Source: Variovorax sp. JS1663
Lineage (GTDB): Bacteria > Pseudomonadota > Gammaproteobacteria > Burkholderiales > Burkholderiaceae_C
Reading direction: 5' to 3'
NCBI RefSeq assembly: GCF_002157355.1
Contig: NZ_LYMK01000009.1
Coordinates: 62,001 to 126,000, forward strand
DNA length: 64,000 bases
Under the pieces are notes generated by a model, which worked only from the letters and a program-made list of their open reading frames with translations, did no database searches and was not told where the DNA came from. This document shows positions 51,901 through 61,012 of the stretch, one piece after another. Positions within the stretch are counted from its first letter, which is position 1. The number at the start of each line of letters is the position of its first letter. A program made the translations under genes and the position numbers.

Positions 51901-54767
51901 CAGGCGGCTCGCGAGACGCGCAGGCGTGACGCGAGCTGGCTGGCCCGGACCATGTCGGCAGTAGCGAAGCCCTCGCTGAACTGCAGGATCACCGGATCGA
52001 GCAGCTGCGCGGCCTCCTCTTGCCGGCCGAGCTCGACGCACAGCTCGGCGAGGCTGGTCGCCGAGCGCAGGGTCCAGGCAAGCGCACCCTGGCGCCGGGC
52101 CATGTCCATCGCCTGCCGATGGCACTGTTCGGCCTCGCCGAGGGCCGCGCTGCCGCCCGTTGCGCGCAGAAGCTCGCCCTTCAGGCGCAAGGCCTCGGGC
52201 AGGTACCAGCGTTCACCGGTATGTCCGCACCATGCGAGCGCCTCGTCGACGACGGCATGCGCCTGCGGGCGCCGGCCGGCCAGCATCCATCCCCGCGCCA
52301 GGGCGCACAGGTAGAAGGAGCGTCGCAGCAGGAAGCCCGTGGCCTCCAGGCGGCCCTGCGCATCGGCCATCCGGTCCGCACCTTCTGCGTCGCCGCGCTC
52401 GGCCATCAGCATGCCTTCCAGGAAGTCGGCGCGCGAGCGCCAGACCTCCAGGGCATTGCGCTCCAGGTGCTCCCGCAGCTGGCGCAGATGGCGCCCGGCC
52501 GCGGCGAGATCGCCCATGCAGAAGGCGATCGGCAAGGCGGTGTTGCCCAACGCGCTGCAGAGGGACAGTGGATGGTGCGACTCGCGAGCGTCCTCCAGCG
52601 CCAGGGCGGCCATGCCTTCGGCCTGCTCGGCATGCCCCTGCAGCCACAGCACGTTCGCCAGGGTGCCCCGCGCCGCGCCGCGCTGGTCGAACTGGAAGCG
52701 CAGGATGTGCGACTGCCGTGCCGGCCCCGCGTAGCGCGGCAGGGCCTGCTCGAGGCGCTGCCGCGCGCTGGGGTGGCGGCCGAAGTAGTGCAGCACGGTG
52801 GCGATCAGCCGCTCGGCGCTGAGCTGGTCGACGCTGTCGCCGTGGCGCCGCGCCACGGTCCGCAACCGGCGCAGGTAGCCGAGCGCCGCGCGGTAGTTGC
52901 CGGCGAAGACCAGGTACACCGGCAGTGCCCACAGCATCCGCAACTGGTAGCGGACGTCGCCGGCGCCGTCGGCGATGGCCAGCGCTTCCTTCAGCAGAAC
53001 TTCGGCCTTCGGCTGCGGGCCCTGGGTGTAGAGCAGTGCCGGCCCGAGGGCCGCGCACAGCTTCATGCGGCCCGTCGCTTCCAGCGGAGGGCCCTGCCGC
53101 TCGGAGGCCAGGGCCCGCTCGACGTTCAAGCGGCACTCGTCGAGCAGGGAGAGCTGGGTCCACAGCGGAATGGCCGCGATCGTGAGCTGGATGCCGAGTT
53201 CGACCCGGCCCTCGACCGAAAAGGCCCAGGCCAGCGCGCTGCGGACGTCGTCGATGTGCCGTCCATGGTCATCGGCCCAGTCGGCGCTGCGCCGCCGGTC
53301 GGATTCGAGCTCCGCACCGGCGAGCACGTCCAGCAGGTGCTGTGCGTGGCGCCGGCGCAGGTCGGTCAGCTCGCCGCTTTCGGAGAGCTTCTGCGCCGCG
53401 TAGGCGCGCATGGTGTCCAGCAGCCGGTAGCGGACGGCGGCGCCGCTCACGTCGGCAGAGACGAGTGACTTGGCGACCAGGCCTTCGAGGGCGAGCGCCA
53501 TGTCGGCATCGCCGCCGGCCACCGCCTCGGCCGAGGCCAGGGTGAAGGTGCCGGCGAAGACCGAGAGCCGGCGCAGCACCGTGCGCTCGCCTTCCTGCAG
53601 CAGCTCGTGGCTCCAGTCGAGCGCCGCGGCCAGGCTGCGGTGCCGGGAGGAGGCGCCGCGCCGGTCCAGCGCGAGGAGACGGAAGCGGTTGTCCAGCAGG
53701 GCCGACAGCTCCCGGAGCGTGAACGCATCGGCCCGCGTGGCGGTCAGCTCGATGGCCAGCGGGATGCCTTCGAGCTTCCTGCAGATGTCGGCCACCAGCG
53801 GGGCCTCGGCGTCCGACATGCTGAAGCTCTCCAGGCAGGCCGAGGCGCGCTCGACGAAAAGCTCCACCGCCGGGAAGGCCAGTGCATCGCTGGCCGTCAG
53901 GCCATCCGATGGCGGCGGAGCGCCCAGCGCCGCGAGGCGGTGCACCGTCTCCGCGCGCGCGCGCAGCGGCTCGCGGGTGGTCGTGAGCACCAGGACGCCG
54001 GGCGCCGCGGCCAGGATCTGCTCGATCCATGCGGCGGTGGCGTGCAGCACGTGCTCGCAGCTGTCCAGCACGATCAGCATGCGGCGGTCGCGCAGCGCGC
54101 CGAGGAGGATGGGCAGCGCGTCCCGGGAATGGATCGCCACGCCGAGCGCCTTGGCGATGGCCACGGGCACGAAGCGCGCGTCGAGCAGGGGCGCGAGGTC
54201 GACGAAGTGCGCGCCGTGCTCGCAGGTCGCGCTCAGGGCCTCTGCCACCGCGACGGCAACGGTGGTCTTGCCGATGCCGCCCGGCCCCACGATGGACACG
54301 AAGCGTCGCTGCGGCAGCATGGCGGCCAGGGCCGACACGACCTCGCCGCGGCCGAACACGCGGGCCGCCCCATAGGGCAGGTTGCATTCGCCCGGTGCCA
54401 GCCCGTGCGCGCCGCTCTCGCCTGCATCCATGCGCAGGACCGGCGCCACGAAACGGTAGCCGCGCCCCGGGATGTTGACCACGTAGCGCTGGCCCCCCCG
54501 GCCGTCGCCCAGCGCGCGCCGCAGGGCCGCCACGGTGACCTTGAGGTTGCTCTCCTCGACGACCGTGCGCGGCCAGGCGCGCGCCATCAGCTCCTTCTTG
54601 GGCACCAGCTCGCCGGGACGCTCGACCAGCGCGTTCAAAATCTCCAGCGCCCGGCTGCCCACGCGCACCGGTGCGCTGCCCTCCAGCAGCAACTGCTGCG
54701 CAGGCAGGAGGCGAAAGGGGCCGAACAGGTAGGCCTGTTCGACAGGACCGCTCGACGGCTCGGCCAT
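51900..54767 (-). CDS. Large winged-helix / ATPase / TPR-type regulator
   Basis: A 955-residue regulator. The N-terminal OmpR/CadC-type winged helix (residues 12-110) contains RVGSRALEILNALVERPGELV and NLKVTVAALRRALGD, then GRGYRFVAP. An NB-ARC/AAA-type ATPase has Walker A GPGGIGKTT (161-169) and Walker B LIVLDSCEHVL. The C-terminal half is alpha-helical TPR-like repeats typical of MalT/LuxR-ATPase regulators. ATG at 54767 was chosen over an open frame extending upstream. It lies between two closely related Bug receptors, so it may integrate signals for both catabolic modules. Confidence 0.88.
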   Translation of the reverse strand: MAEPSSGPVEQAYLFGPFRLLPAQQLLLEGSAPVRVGSRALEILNALVERPGELVPKKELMARAWPRTVVEESNLKVTVAALRRALGDGRGGQRYVVNIPGRGYRFVAPVLRMDAGESGAHGLAPGECNLPYGAARVFGRGEVVSALAAMLPQRRFVSIVGPGGIGKTTVAVAVAEALSATCEHGAHFVDLAPLLDARFVPVAIAKALGVAIHSRDALPILLGALRDRRMLIVLDSCEHVLHATAAWIEQILAAAPGVLVLTTTREPLRARAETVHRLAALGAPPPSDGLTASDALAFPAVELFVERASACLESFSMSDAEAPLVADICRKLEGIPLAIELTATRADAFTLRELSALLDNRFRLLALDRRGASSRHRSLAAALDWSHELLQEGERTVLRRLSVFAGTFTLASAEAVAGGDADMALALEGLVAKSLVSADVSGAAVRYRLLDTMRAYAAQKLSESGELTDLRRRHAQHLLDVLAGAELESDRRRSADWADDHGRHIDDVRSALAWAFSVEGRVELGIQLTIAAIPLWTQLSLLDECRLNVERALASERQGPPLEATGRMKLCAALGPALLYTQGPQPKAEVLLKEALAIADGAGDVRYQLRMLWALPVYLVFAGNYRAALGYLRRLRTVARRHGDSVDQLSAERLIATVLHYFGRHPSARQRLEQALPRYAGPARQSHILRFQFDQRGAARGTLANVLWLQGHAEQAEGMAALALEDARESHHPLSLCSALGNTALPIAFCMGDLAAAGRHLRQLREHLERNALEVWRSRADFLEGMLMAERGDAEGADRMADAQGRLEATGFLLRRSFYLCALARGWMLAGRRPQAHAVVDEALAWCGHTGERWYLPEALRLKGELLRATGGSAALGEAEQCHRQAMDMARRQGALAWTLRSATSLAELCVELGRQEEAAQLLDPVILQFSEGFATADMVRASQLASRLRVSRAA

Positions 54768-54912
54768 GTCCGCTGCATCCCCGGGGAGTGGTGATTCACA
54801 CAGGCCGCCGATGATGCCATGCGGGGGCCGGCGGAGCGAGCGCGAATCGCGGCCCGCGCACGCCGAAGCGAACCTCCAGGGCAGGCGGACGCCGGCGCCT
54901 CCGCCCATGCCC

Positions 54913-55887
54913 TCAGTTGGCCGACATCTTGCGCTCGCGGATGAACTGCGATTCCTTGCGGAAGCGTTCGCCCAGGTAAGCGCCGAACTGCCGCGACGAC
55001 GAGTTCTGCACCGCCACCATGCCCACCTTCTCGAAGCGCGCCTGCAGCGCCGGGTCCGCCATGCCCTGGGCGACGGCGGCCTCGTACTTCGCGAGCACCG
55101 CGCCCGGCAGGCCGGCCGGCCCGACCAGGCCGTACCAGATCGTGATGTTCAAGGCCGGCAGGCCCAGTTCGGCGTAGGTCGGCACGTCTTTCAGGCCCGG
55201 CAGACGCGTCGGCCAGGCCACGGCGAGCGGCTTCATCCTGCCCGCGTCGATGTAGGGCCTGAGCAGTGCCGCGCTGTCGCTCATGAAGTCCAGCGTGCCG
55301 GCCACCAGGTCGGTCGCGGCCGGGGCCGAGCCGCGGTAGGGCACGTGCACCAGGTGGCCGCCCAGTTCCTGGTTGATGTGCTCCAGCACCACGTGGCCGA
55401 GCGAGCAGTTGCCGGGCGTGCCGTAGTTGCTCGCATCGCCACGCTTGCGCGCGGCATCGCGGAAAGCATTGAAATCGGCGGCGAGCCCCGGCCGGCCGAC
55501 CAGGATGTTGGGCATGTCGGCCACCATCGCGATGGGCGTGAAGCTCCTGACCGGGTCGTACCTGAGGTTCGGGTTGCAGGACGGGTTGACCACGTGCGTC
55601 GACACCGAGGCGACGCCGATGGTGTAGCCGTCGGGCGCCGCGGCGGCGACGGCCTCGGCGCCGACCGCGCCACCGGCGCCCGCCCTGTTGTCGACGATCA
55701 CGGGCTGCCGCAGCTTGTGCGAGAGCTGGTCCGCCACGATGCGCGCCACGATGTCTGCAGGGCCGCCGGGCGCGAAGGGCACGATCATCTTGATCGGCTT
55801 GGTCGGAAAGTCGCGTTCCTGCGCCAGCGCGGGGCATGCGGCGATGCACAGCGCCATCGCCAGGGCGCTCCATGTCTTGATCTTCAT
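54913..55887 (-). CDS. Bug/TctC-family receptor (Bug 5)
   Basis: A 324-residue periplasmic binding protein. Signal peptide MKIKTWSALAMALCIAAC, cleavage near ALAQE. Mature: FPTKPIKMIVPFAPGGPAD, VIVDNRAGAGGAVG, VHVPYRGSAPAATD, SQFIRERKMSAN. It is a close paralogue of Bug 4. The start is the second of two ATGs: GGAG lies eight bases before 55887 but only two before the earlier ATG at 55893. It ends the dioxygenase-aldolase operon (13-bp gap to the aldolase gene). Confidence 0.92.
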   Translation of the reverse strand: MKIKTWSALAMALCIAACPALAQERDFPTKPIKMIVPFAPGGPADIVARIVADQLSHKLRQPVIVDNRAGAGGAVGAEAVAAAAPDGYTIGVASVSTHVVNPSCNPNLRYDPVRSFTPIAMVADMPNILVGRPGLAADFNAFRDAARKRGDASNYGTPGNCSLGHVVLEHINQELGGHLVHVPYRGSAPAATDLVAGTLDFMSDSAALLRPYIDAGRMKPLAVAWPTRLPGLKDVPTYAELGLPALNITIWYGLVGPAGLPGAVLAKYEAAVAQGMADPALQARFEKVGMVAVQNSSSRQFGAYLGERFRKESQFIRERKMSAN

Positions 55888-55900
55888 CTTCATGTCTCCA

Positions 55901-56530
55901 TCAATTCGAACGAGGGGCCGCCGCGCTGCCGGGAACGGCGAACTCGGCCAGCAGGTGCGAGAGCACGTCGAAGTGCGCTGGCCATGGGGTGCCACGCCAT
56001 GCAGGCAGCATGTAGCTGCCGGCCGTGAGGCCGAGCGCGCGCGCCTCGCCGGCCCGGTCGAGCACCTCGCGCGGCAGCTGGTCGGCGTCGCGCCAGCGGG
56101 CGATGCCCATCTCCCTGCACAGGTCGACCAGGCCGAAATGCACGCCGCCGACACCCTCCACGCGCGCGATCTGCGGCACCTCGCGCATCAGGCTGAGCGA
56201 TTCGATCATCGCGACGATGCGCGCCGATGGCGCCTGCGCGCGCAGGCCCCGGGCCAGCGCTTCCACCTCGACCGCGTCGGCGCAGCCCGGCACGAGGAAG
56301 CGACCCACGCCGTGCCTGGCGAGTTGGCGCATCAGGGGCAGTTGGTCGGCCGGCACCCGGGCCACCAGTTCCGCGCCCCGCGCCTGCACGAAGCCGATGG
56401 CCCAGCCGATGGTGTCGTCGGACAGCAGGCCGCCTTCCAGGTCGAGCTGGAAGGTCTTCCAGCCCCGGCCCATCAGCTGGTCGATGAGCTTCGGCGCCCA
56501 GGCGACCGGGTTGATCCATTGCTCGGGCAT
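55901..56530 (-). CDS. HpcH/HpaI aldolase / citrate lyase-family protein
   Basis: A 209-residue class II aldolase-like protein, a pyruvate-dependent aldolase fold. FQLDLEGGLLSDDT, LVARVPADQLPLM, FLVPGC, VAMIESLSLMREV (metal-binding Glu) and GGVHFGLVDLCREMG (metal-binding Asp) match the family, but it is shorter than the usual 250-300 residues. It may cleave a hydroxy acid made by the upstream dioxygenase. It starts five bases after the dioxygenase stop and is followed by Bug 5. The substrate is unknown. Confidence 0.8.
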   Translation of the reverse strand: MPEQWINPVAWAPKLIDQLMGRGWKTFQLDLEGGLLSDDTIGWAIGFVQARGAELVARVPADQLPLMRQLARHGVGRFLVPGCADAVEVEALARGLRAQAPSARIVAMIESLSLMREVPQIARVEGVGGVHFGLVDLCREMGIARWRDADQLPREVLDRAGEARALGLTAGSYMLPAWRGTPWPAHFDVLSHLLAEFAVPGSAAAPRSN

Positions 56531-56535
56531 GGCGC

Positions 56536-57600
56536 TCAGTGGTTGCTGGTCGAATACCTGGCCAGGCCCACCGGCCGGCCGGCCTGCGGGTCGATGCCCT
56601 GGCGGCCATGCGCGTTCTCGTAGACCAGCATCTCCTTCTTCATCGGGCGCGAGGGAAAGTCCTGCAGCCACAGGCGGTAGAGCATCCGGCCCTGGGCCGG
56701 GTCGGGATGGTTCTCGAAGGAGGTGCGGGCATGCAGCAGCTCGTAGTTGTTCATCCACAGAATGTCGCCGGGCTCGAGCTGGAACTCCGCCCGCACCTCG
56801 GGCCGGTTGGCCACCTCGTCGAAGAAGTCCAGCGCCTCGAGCTCGCGCTCCGTCAGCGGCACCTGCAGGTCGCGCTTGGCGACCTCGATGATCTCGCGCA
56901 CGTAGCGGCAGCTGACCAGGCCCTGCACCTCGGAGAAAACGGGCACGTCGTAGGGCGTGATCTCGTCGGCACCCGGAGCCGCCTCGCCGCGGCGGTGGTA
57001 GGGGAAGCCGCGCACCAGGACTTCCAGCAGGTCGGGCCGCTCGCGCCGGATGATCGAATGGATCCGGAGGGCGCTGGCCAGCGCGCTCTCGCCGCCCGAG
57101 ACGGCCTTGCGCACGCACAGGAGCGCGATGATCTCGGCCGAATCGGTGTGCAGCTCCAGCTGCCGGTCGCTGGTGTAGCCGCGCGCGCTCTTGCGGTCGC
57201 GCACCGCGACGTGGCCCAGCACGTCGCCGCCGGAGCTCTGCGACACGGCATTGCCGAAATGCATGCCCAGGCCGAAGTAGATGATCTCGAGGTCGGCATC
57301 GCTGTAGGGGCCGACCGGCAGGCCCTGCATCAGCACCGCGCCGTCGCCGCCGCGCAGGCGCTGCAGGGTCTGGGCGAGCTCGGCGTCGAGTGCGGGGGTG
57401 GAGAAGTCCTCGCGCGTGACCTGGTCGAAGCGGCGGCCCTGGGCCTTGACGCGCGCCAGGCATCCGGCGATGTCGCGCAGCGCTGCTTCACTGAGCCGCT
57501 GGCCGAAGCGCTCGCGGCTGAAGTCGGCGGCGCCCCAGCCGTCCGGGTGCTTTTTCTGCGACCATCCGATCGAGGAATTCTTCTCCAGCAACAACGTCAT
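56536..57600 (-). CDS. TauD/TfdA-family Fe(II)/2-oxoglutarate-type dioxygenase
   Basis: A 354-residue dioxygenase. The iron facial triad is His151 and Asp153 (LELHTDSAEI) with His290 in YELLHARTSF; Arg309 in LYRLWLQ would bind 2-oxoglutarate. VLMQGLPVG and GDILWMNNYELLHA are typical of TauD/clavaminate synthase-like enzymes. ATG at 57600 is six bases after AGGAG; an ATG two codons earlier directly abuts the ribosome site. It is the first gene of the operon with the aldolase and Bug 5, divergent from a LysR gene. Hydroxylation or oxidative removal of a leaving group is the likely reaction; the substrate is unknown. Confidence 0.9.
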   Translation of the reverse strand: MTLLLEKNSSIGWSQKKHPDGWGAADFSRERFGQRLSEAALRDIAGCLARVKAQGRRFDQVTREDFSTPALDAELAQTLQRLRGGDGAVLMQGLPVGPYSDADLEIIYFGLGMHFGNAVSQSSGGDVLGHVAVRDRKSARGYTSDRQLELHTDSAEIIALLCVRKAVSGGESALASALRIHSIIRRERPDLLEVLVRGFPYHRRGEAAPGADEITPYDVPVFSEVQGLVSCRYVREIIEVAKRDLQVPLTERELEALDFFDEVANRPEVRAEFQLEPGDILWMNNYELLHARTSFENHPDPAQGRMLYRLWLQDFPSRPMKKEMLVYENAHGRQGIDPQAGRPVGLARYSTSNH

Positions 57601-57620
57601 CTGCATCTCCTGAGTGGGTT

Positions 57621-57648
57621 GAGTTCGTTGCAGGCATTGGACGAATTC
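57621..57648. promoter_or_regulatory. LysR-type operator between dioxygenase operon and LysR gene
   Basis: GAGTTCGT (57621-57628) and ACGAATTC (57641-57648) form an inverted repeat with seven of eight bases matching and a 12-base centre, in the 99-bp gap between divergent starts. The arms fit a LysR-type binding site and share the TTCGT/ACGAA core with the 27256-27282 site. Confidence 0.5.
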
Positions 57649-57699
57649 GCCTCGAAGTCGGTCAATCCATCCTTTTTCACACCCCCATTCCTGCCGGAA

Positions 57700-58608
57700 A
57701 TGAAGGTCTCGAACAAGCGCCGCCTGCCGCCGATCGCGAACATCGAGGCCTTCCTGAGCGTGATGCGGCTGCGCAGCATCACGGCGGCGTCGGAGGATCT
57801 GTTCCTCACGCAGGGCGCGGTGAGCAAGCAGGTGCAGGAACTCGAGAAGTTCGTGGGCTCGCGCCTGTTCAACCGCAGTCCGCAGGGCCTGCAGCCCACC
57901 GCCTTCGGGCAGGCCTTGTACGAGCGGCTGTCGCCGCTGGTCGGCGCGCTGGCGGACGCCTTCGTCGAAGCGCGCGCGCAGACGCGCAGCATGCTCAACA
58001 TCTCGGTGCCGCCAAGCTTCGGCATGGAGATCCTGGCGCCGCACCTGGGCGCGTTTCTCGAGGCCCATCCCTCGCACCAGGTCAACCTGATCACGCGGGT
58101 GGGCGATGTGGACCTGGACGCAGAAGGCCTCGATGCGGCCGTGATCTCCGGCACCAGCCGCTCGAATGCCTACGCCTCGGAGCGGCTGTTCACGCCGGCG
58201 CTCTATCCCTACGTCGCGCCGTCGCTGCTGGCGGCGGGCGCCCCGCCCGGGCCCGAGACGCTCATGCAATGCAAGCTGATCGGCGTCGCCAACATGGCCG
58301 ATGCCTGGCCCGCGTACTTCGCCTCGCTCGGGCTGGCCTTCTCGCCCGAGCGGGTGGCGAGCATCCATTCGCTGCTGAGCACCAGCGCGCAGGCCGTGAT
58401 CAGCGGCTACGGCGTCGCGCTGCTGCCCAAGTACGTGGCCGACCAGCACGTGCGGGCCGGCACCATCGTGCGCGTCAGCGAGCAGCCCTACATGGGGACG
58501 AAGCCCTACCACCTGCTCGCGCGCAGGCAGGTGGCCACGAGCGAGGACTTCCGGCAGTTCCACGACTGGCTGGTCGGGCTGCTCGAAGGCATGGGCTACG
58601 CGCCCTGA
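57700..58608 (+). CDS. LysR-family regulator of the dioxygenase operon
   Basis: A 302-residue LysR regulator. The HTH is PIANIEAFLSVMRLRSITAAS and FLTQGAVSKQVQELEKFVGS. The effector domain starts around LNISVPPSFGMEILAPHLG, with VISGYGVALLPKYVADQH near the end. It is divergent from the TauD-like gene and likely its activator. ATG at 57700 follows CCGGAA only; no better start was seen. Confidence 0.9.
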   Translation: MKVSNKRRLPPIANIEAFLSVMRLRSITAASEDLFLTQGAVSKQVQELEKFVGSRLFNRSPQGLQPTAFGQALYERLSPLVGALADAFVEARAQTRSMLNISVPPSFGMEILAPHLGAFLEAHPSHQVNLITRVGDVDLDAEGLDAAVISGTSRSNAYASERLFTPALYPYVAPSLLAAGAPPGPETLMQCKLIGVANMADAWPAYFASLGLAFSPERVASIHSLLSTSAQAVISGYGVALLPKYVADQHVRAGTIVRVSEQPYMGTKPYHLLARRQVATSEDFRQFHDWLVGLLEGMGYAP

Positions 58609-58620
58609 CGGCCTTCGCTT

Positions 58621-59979
58621 TCAACCCGAGAGCTTGTCGAGCAGGCTGTACCACGCCACGCCCGCCGCCACGTAGAAGCGCTGCAGGCCGTGCAGCGGAA
58701 TGGGCTGGATCGGCGTGATCGGGAACGCACAGGGCTGGGCGCGATCGCCGCAGAGCAGTGCCGCCAGGTCACGGCCCATGGCGGTGGCCAGCGCGATGCC
58801 CCGGCCGTTGTAGCCCAGGGCCATCGTGATGCCGGGCGCGGGCTGGTGCAGGTGCGGCATGAAGTCGCGCGTCACCGCGATCCGGCCGGCCCATCGGTAG
58901 TCGAAGCGGGTGCCGCGCAGCTGTGGGAACAGCAGCTCGACCGCGCGCTCCAGGTGCGCGAAGTCGGCCGCACCGCGCGGGTCGGCGAAGTGGCCGCGTC
59001 CGCCGAGCAGCAGCCGGCCCTGCGCATCCTTGCGGAAGTACAGCAGCAGACGCTGCGAGGTCGCGGCCGCCTCGCCGCCCGGCAGGATGTTCTCGCCCAG
59101 CGCGCCCAGCGGCGGCGTCGCGACGATGGCGCTGTTGGCCGCGAGCACGGTCCTCGCCAGGCCCGGCCACAGGCCGTCCGTGTAGCCGTTGGTGGCCAGC
59201 ACCACCTGTTGCGCATGGACCGCGGCGCCGCCGGCGGTGCGGGCCGTCCAGTGCGCACCCTGGCGGTCGAGCTTCGTCACCGGCGTATCGCCGTGAAGGG
59301 CGGCACCCGCCGCCTGCGCCGCGGCCGCGAGCCCGCGCGCGAAGGACAGCGGCTGCAGGGTGCCCGCACGGCCGTCGAGCCAGCCACCCTCGAAGGCGCC
59401 GGTGCCGACGCGGGCGGCCGCCGCCGCCTTGTCGAGCAGCTCGACGCGCACGCCGCGCCGCGCCCATTGCGAGGCCCTCGCGTGCATGGCCTCGACGGCG
59501 CGTTCGGAGTAGCCGAGCTGGAGCCAGCCCGCCCGCTGCGGATGGCAGTCGATGCGGTGGCGGTCGATGAGGTCGAACACCAGGTCCGCCGAGCGCGACA
59601 CGGCATCGATCAGCGGCTCGGCGCGCGCGGCGCCGTAGAGGCGCACGAGTTCGTCCGGGTCGTGCTTGAGCGTGGGATTGACCTGCCCGCCGTTGCGGCC
59701 CGAGGCACCCCAGCCCGGCTGCCGCGCGTCGAGCACGCAGACCGAGGCGCCGCGCTGCGCCAGGTGCAGGGCGGTGGACAGGCCGGTGTAGCCGGCGCCG
59801 ATCACCAGCACGTCGGCCTTCACCGACCCTGCCAGCACGGGCGCGTGCGTCCCGGGGATCGCAGTCGCGGCCCACAACGACGGCACGCCTTGCCGCGGCG
59901 ACGCCGTGTCGGCGCGCAGCCGTGGGCGGATCTGCAGGCCCTCGTCCGTGGGCCCGCCGCCAGCCGGGATCCCGATCAC
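58621..59979 (-). CDS. FAD-dependent amine/amino acid oxidoreductase (DAO family)
   Basis: A 452-residue FAD oxidoreductase of the DAO family, related to gamma-glutamylputrescine oxidase (PuuB). The FAD site is ADVLVIGAGYTGLSTALHLAQ; GWGASGRNGGQVNP, VVLATNGYTDGLW and MALGYNGRGIALATAMG are family features. The start is GTG at 59979, overlapping the livM stop (GTGA). It ends an operon with a branched-chain-type ABC transporter, so it may oxidise the imported amine or amino acid; that is inference. Confidence 0.88.
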   Translation of the reverse strand: MIGIPAGGGPTDEGLQIRPRLRADTASPRQGVPSLWAATAIPGTHAPVLAGSVKADVLVIGAGYTGLSTALHLAQRGASVCVLDARQPGWGASGRNGGQVNPTLKHDPDELVRLYGAARAEPLIDAVSRSADLVFDLIDRHRIDCHPQRAGWLQLGYSERAVEAMHARASQWARRGVRVELLDKAAAAARVGTGAFEGGWLDGRAGTLQPLSFARGLAAAAQAAGAALHGDTPVTKLDRQGAHWTARTAGGAAVHAQQVVLATNGYTDGLWPGLARTVLAANSAIVATPPLGALGENILPGGEAAATSQRLLLYFRKDAQGRLLLGGRGHFADPRGAADFAHLERAVELLFPQLRGTRFDYRWAGRIAVTRDFMPHLHQPAPGITMALGYNGRGIALATAMGRDLAALLCGDRAQPCAFPITPIQPIPLHGLQRFYVAAGVAWYSLLDKLSG

Positions 59980-61001
59980 GCCGCCGTCTCCGTGACGACC
60001 GTGGCAGCGCCGCCGCGGGCTTGCGCATGACGGCGCATTCGCCGCGCCAGGTCCGCGGCCGCACCGGCCAGGCCGTTGCGCATGAACAGCACGACGACGA
60101 TGAACAGGAGGCCCATGGCCACCGTCACCGAGTCGTTCAGGGTTCGGAACCAGGCGATGCCGGTCAGATCGCCGATCCAGGCGCCGATGTCGCCCAGCTT
60201 GCTTTCGAGCGTGACGATGACCAGCGCGCCGATCACCGGCCCGGCATGGCTGCCGAGGCCGCCGACCAGCGTCATCAGGATGACCGTGCCGGACATGGAC
60301 CAGTGCACGTCGGTCAGCGTCTCGAAGCCGAGCACCAGCACCTTCAGCGAGCCCGCCAGCCCCGAGAAGGCGGCCGACAGCACGAAGGCCAGCAGCTTGA
60401 AGCGGTCGGTGTCGTAGCCCAGCGAGATCGCGCGGGGCTCGTTCTCCTTGATGGCGTTGAGGATCTCGCCGAAGGGCGAGTGCACCACGCGCACGATCAG
60501 CGCGAAGGCGGCCACGACGATGGCCAGCACCGTGTAGTAGAGCACTCGATCGTCGTCGAGCGGGAGGATGCCGAACAGGCTGCCGCGCGGGATGCCCTGC
60601 AGGCCGTCCTCACCGCCGGTGAAGCGCGCCTGCAGGAAGACGAAGTACAGCATCTGCGCGAGCGCCAGCGTGATCATGGCGAAGTAGATGCCCTCGCGCC
60701 GGATCGCGAGCAGGCCCATGCCCAGGCCGAGCAGCGCGCCGGTGGCGGTGCCCAGCACCAGGCCGAGCTCGGGCGTCACGCCCCAGGCCTTCATGGCATG
60801 CCCGGCCACGTAGCCGGCGCCGCCGAAGAGCGCCGCATGGCCGAAGGACAGGAGCCCGGCATGCCCCACGAGAAGATTGAAGGCGCTGGCGAAGAGCGCG
60901 AAGCACATCACCTTCATCACGAACACCGGGTAGGCACCCGCGAACGGCGCCAGCGCGAGCGCGGCGACGGCCAGGGTGGCCAGAAGCCTGTTGTTGTTCA
61001 T
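59976..61001 (-). CDS. livM: Branched-chain amino acid-type ABC transporter permease (LivM-like)
   Basis: A 341-residue permease with about 9-10 membrane helices and a short C-terminal extension (ADLARRMRRHAQARGGAATV). LivM features include FNLLVGHAGLLSFGHAALFG, IKENEPRAISLGYDTDRFKL (EAA-like coupling loop) and GGLGSHAGPVIGALVIV. It pairs with LivH to form the channel. Start ATG at 61001; the open frame upstream is not coding. It lies 11 bp after the livH stop and overlaps the oxidase start. Confidence 0.92.
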   Translation of the reverse strand: MNNNRLLATLAVAALALAPFAGAYPVFVMKVMCFALFASAFNLLVGHAGLLSFGHAALFGGAGYVAGHAMKAWGVTPELGLVLGTATGALLGLGMGLLAIRREGIYFAMITLALAQMLYFVFLQARFTGGEDGLQGIPRGSLFGILPLDDDRVLYYTVLAIVVAAFALIVRVVHSPFGEILNAIKENEPRAISLGYDTDRFKLLAFVLSAAFSGLAGSLKVLVLGFETLTDVHWSMSGTVILMTLVGGLGSHAGPVIGALVIVTLESKLGDIGAWIGDLTGIAWFRTLNDSVTVAMGLLFIVVVLFMRNGLAGAAADLARRMRRHAQARGGAATVVTETAA

Positions 61002-61012
61002 CGTCCTCGCTC

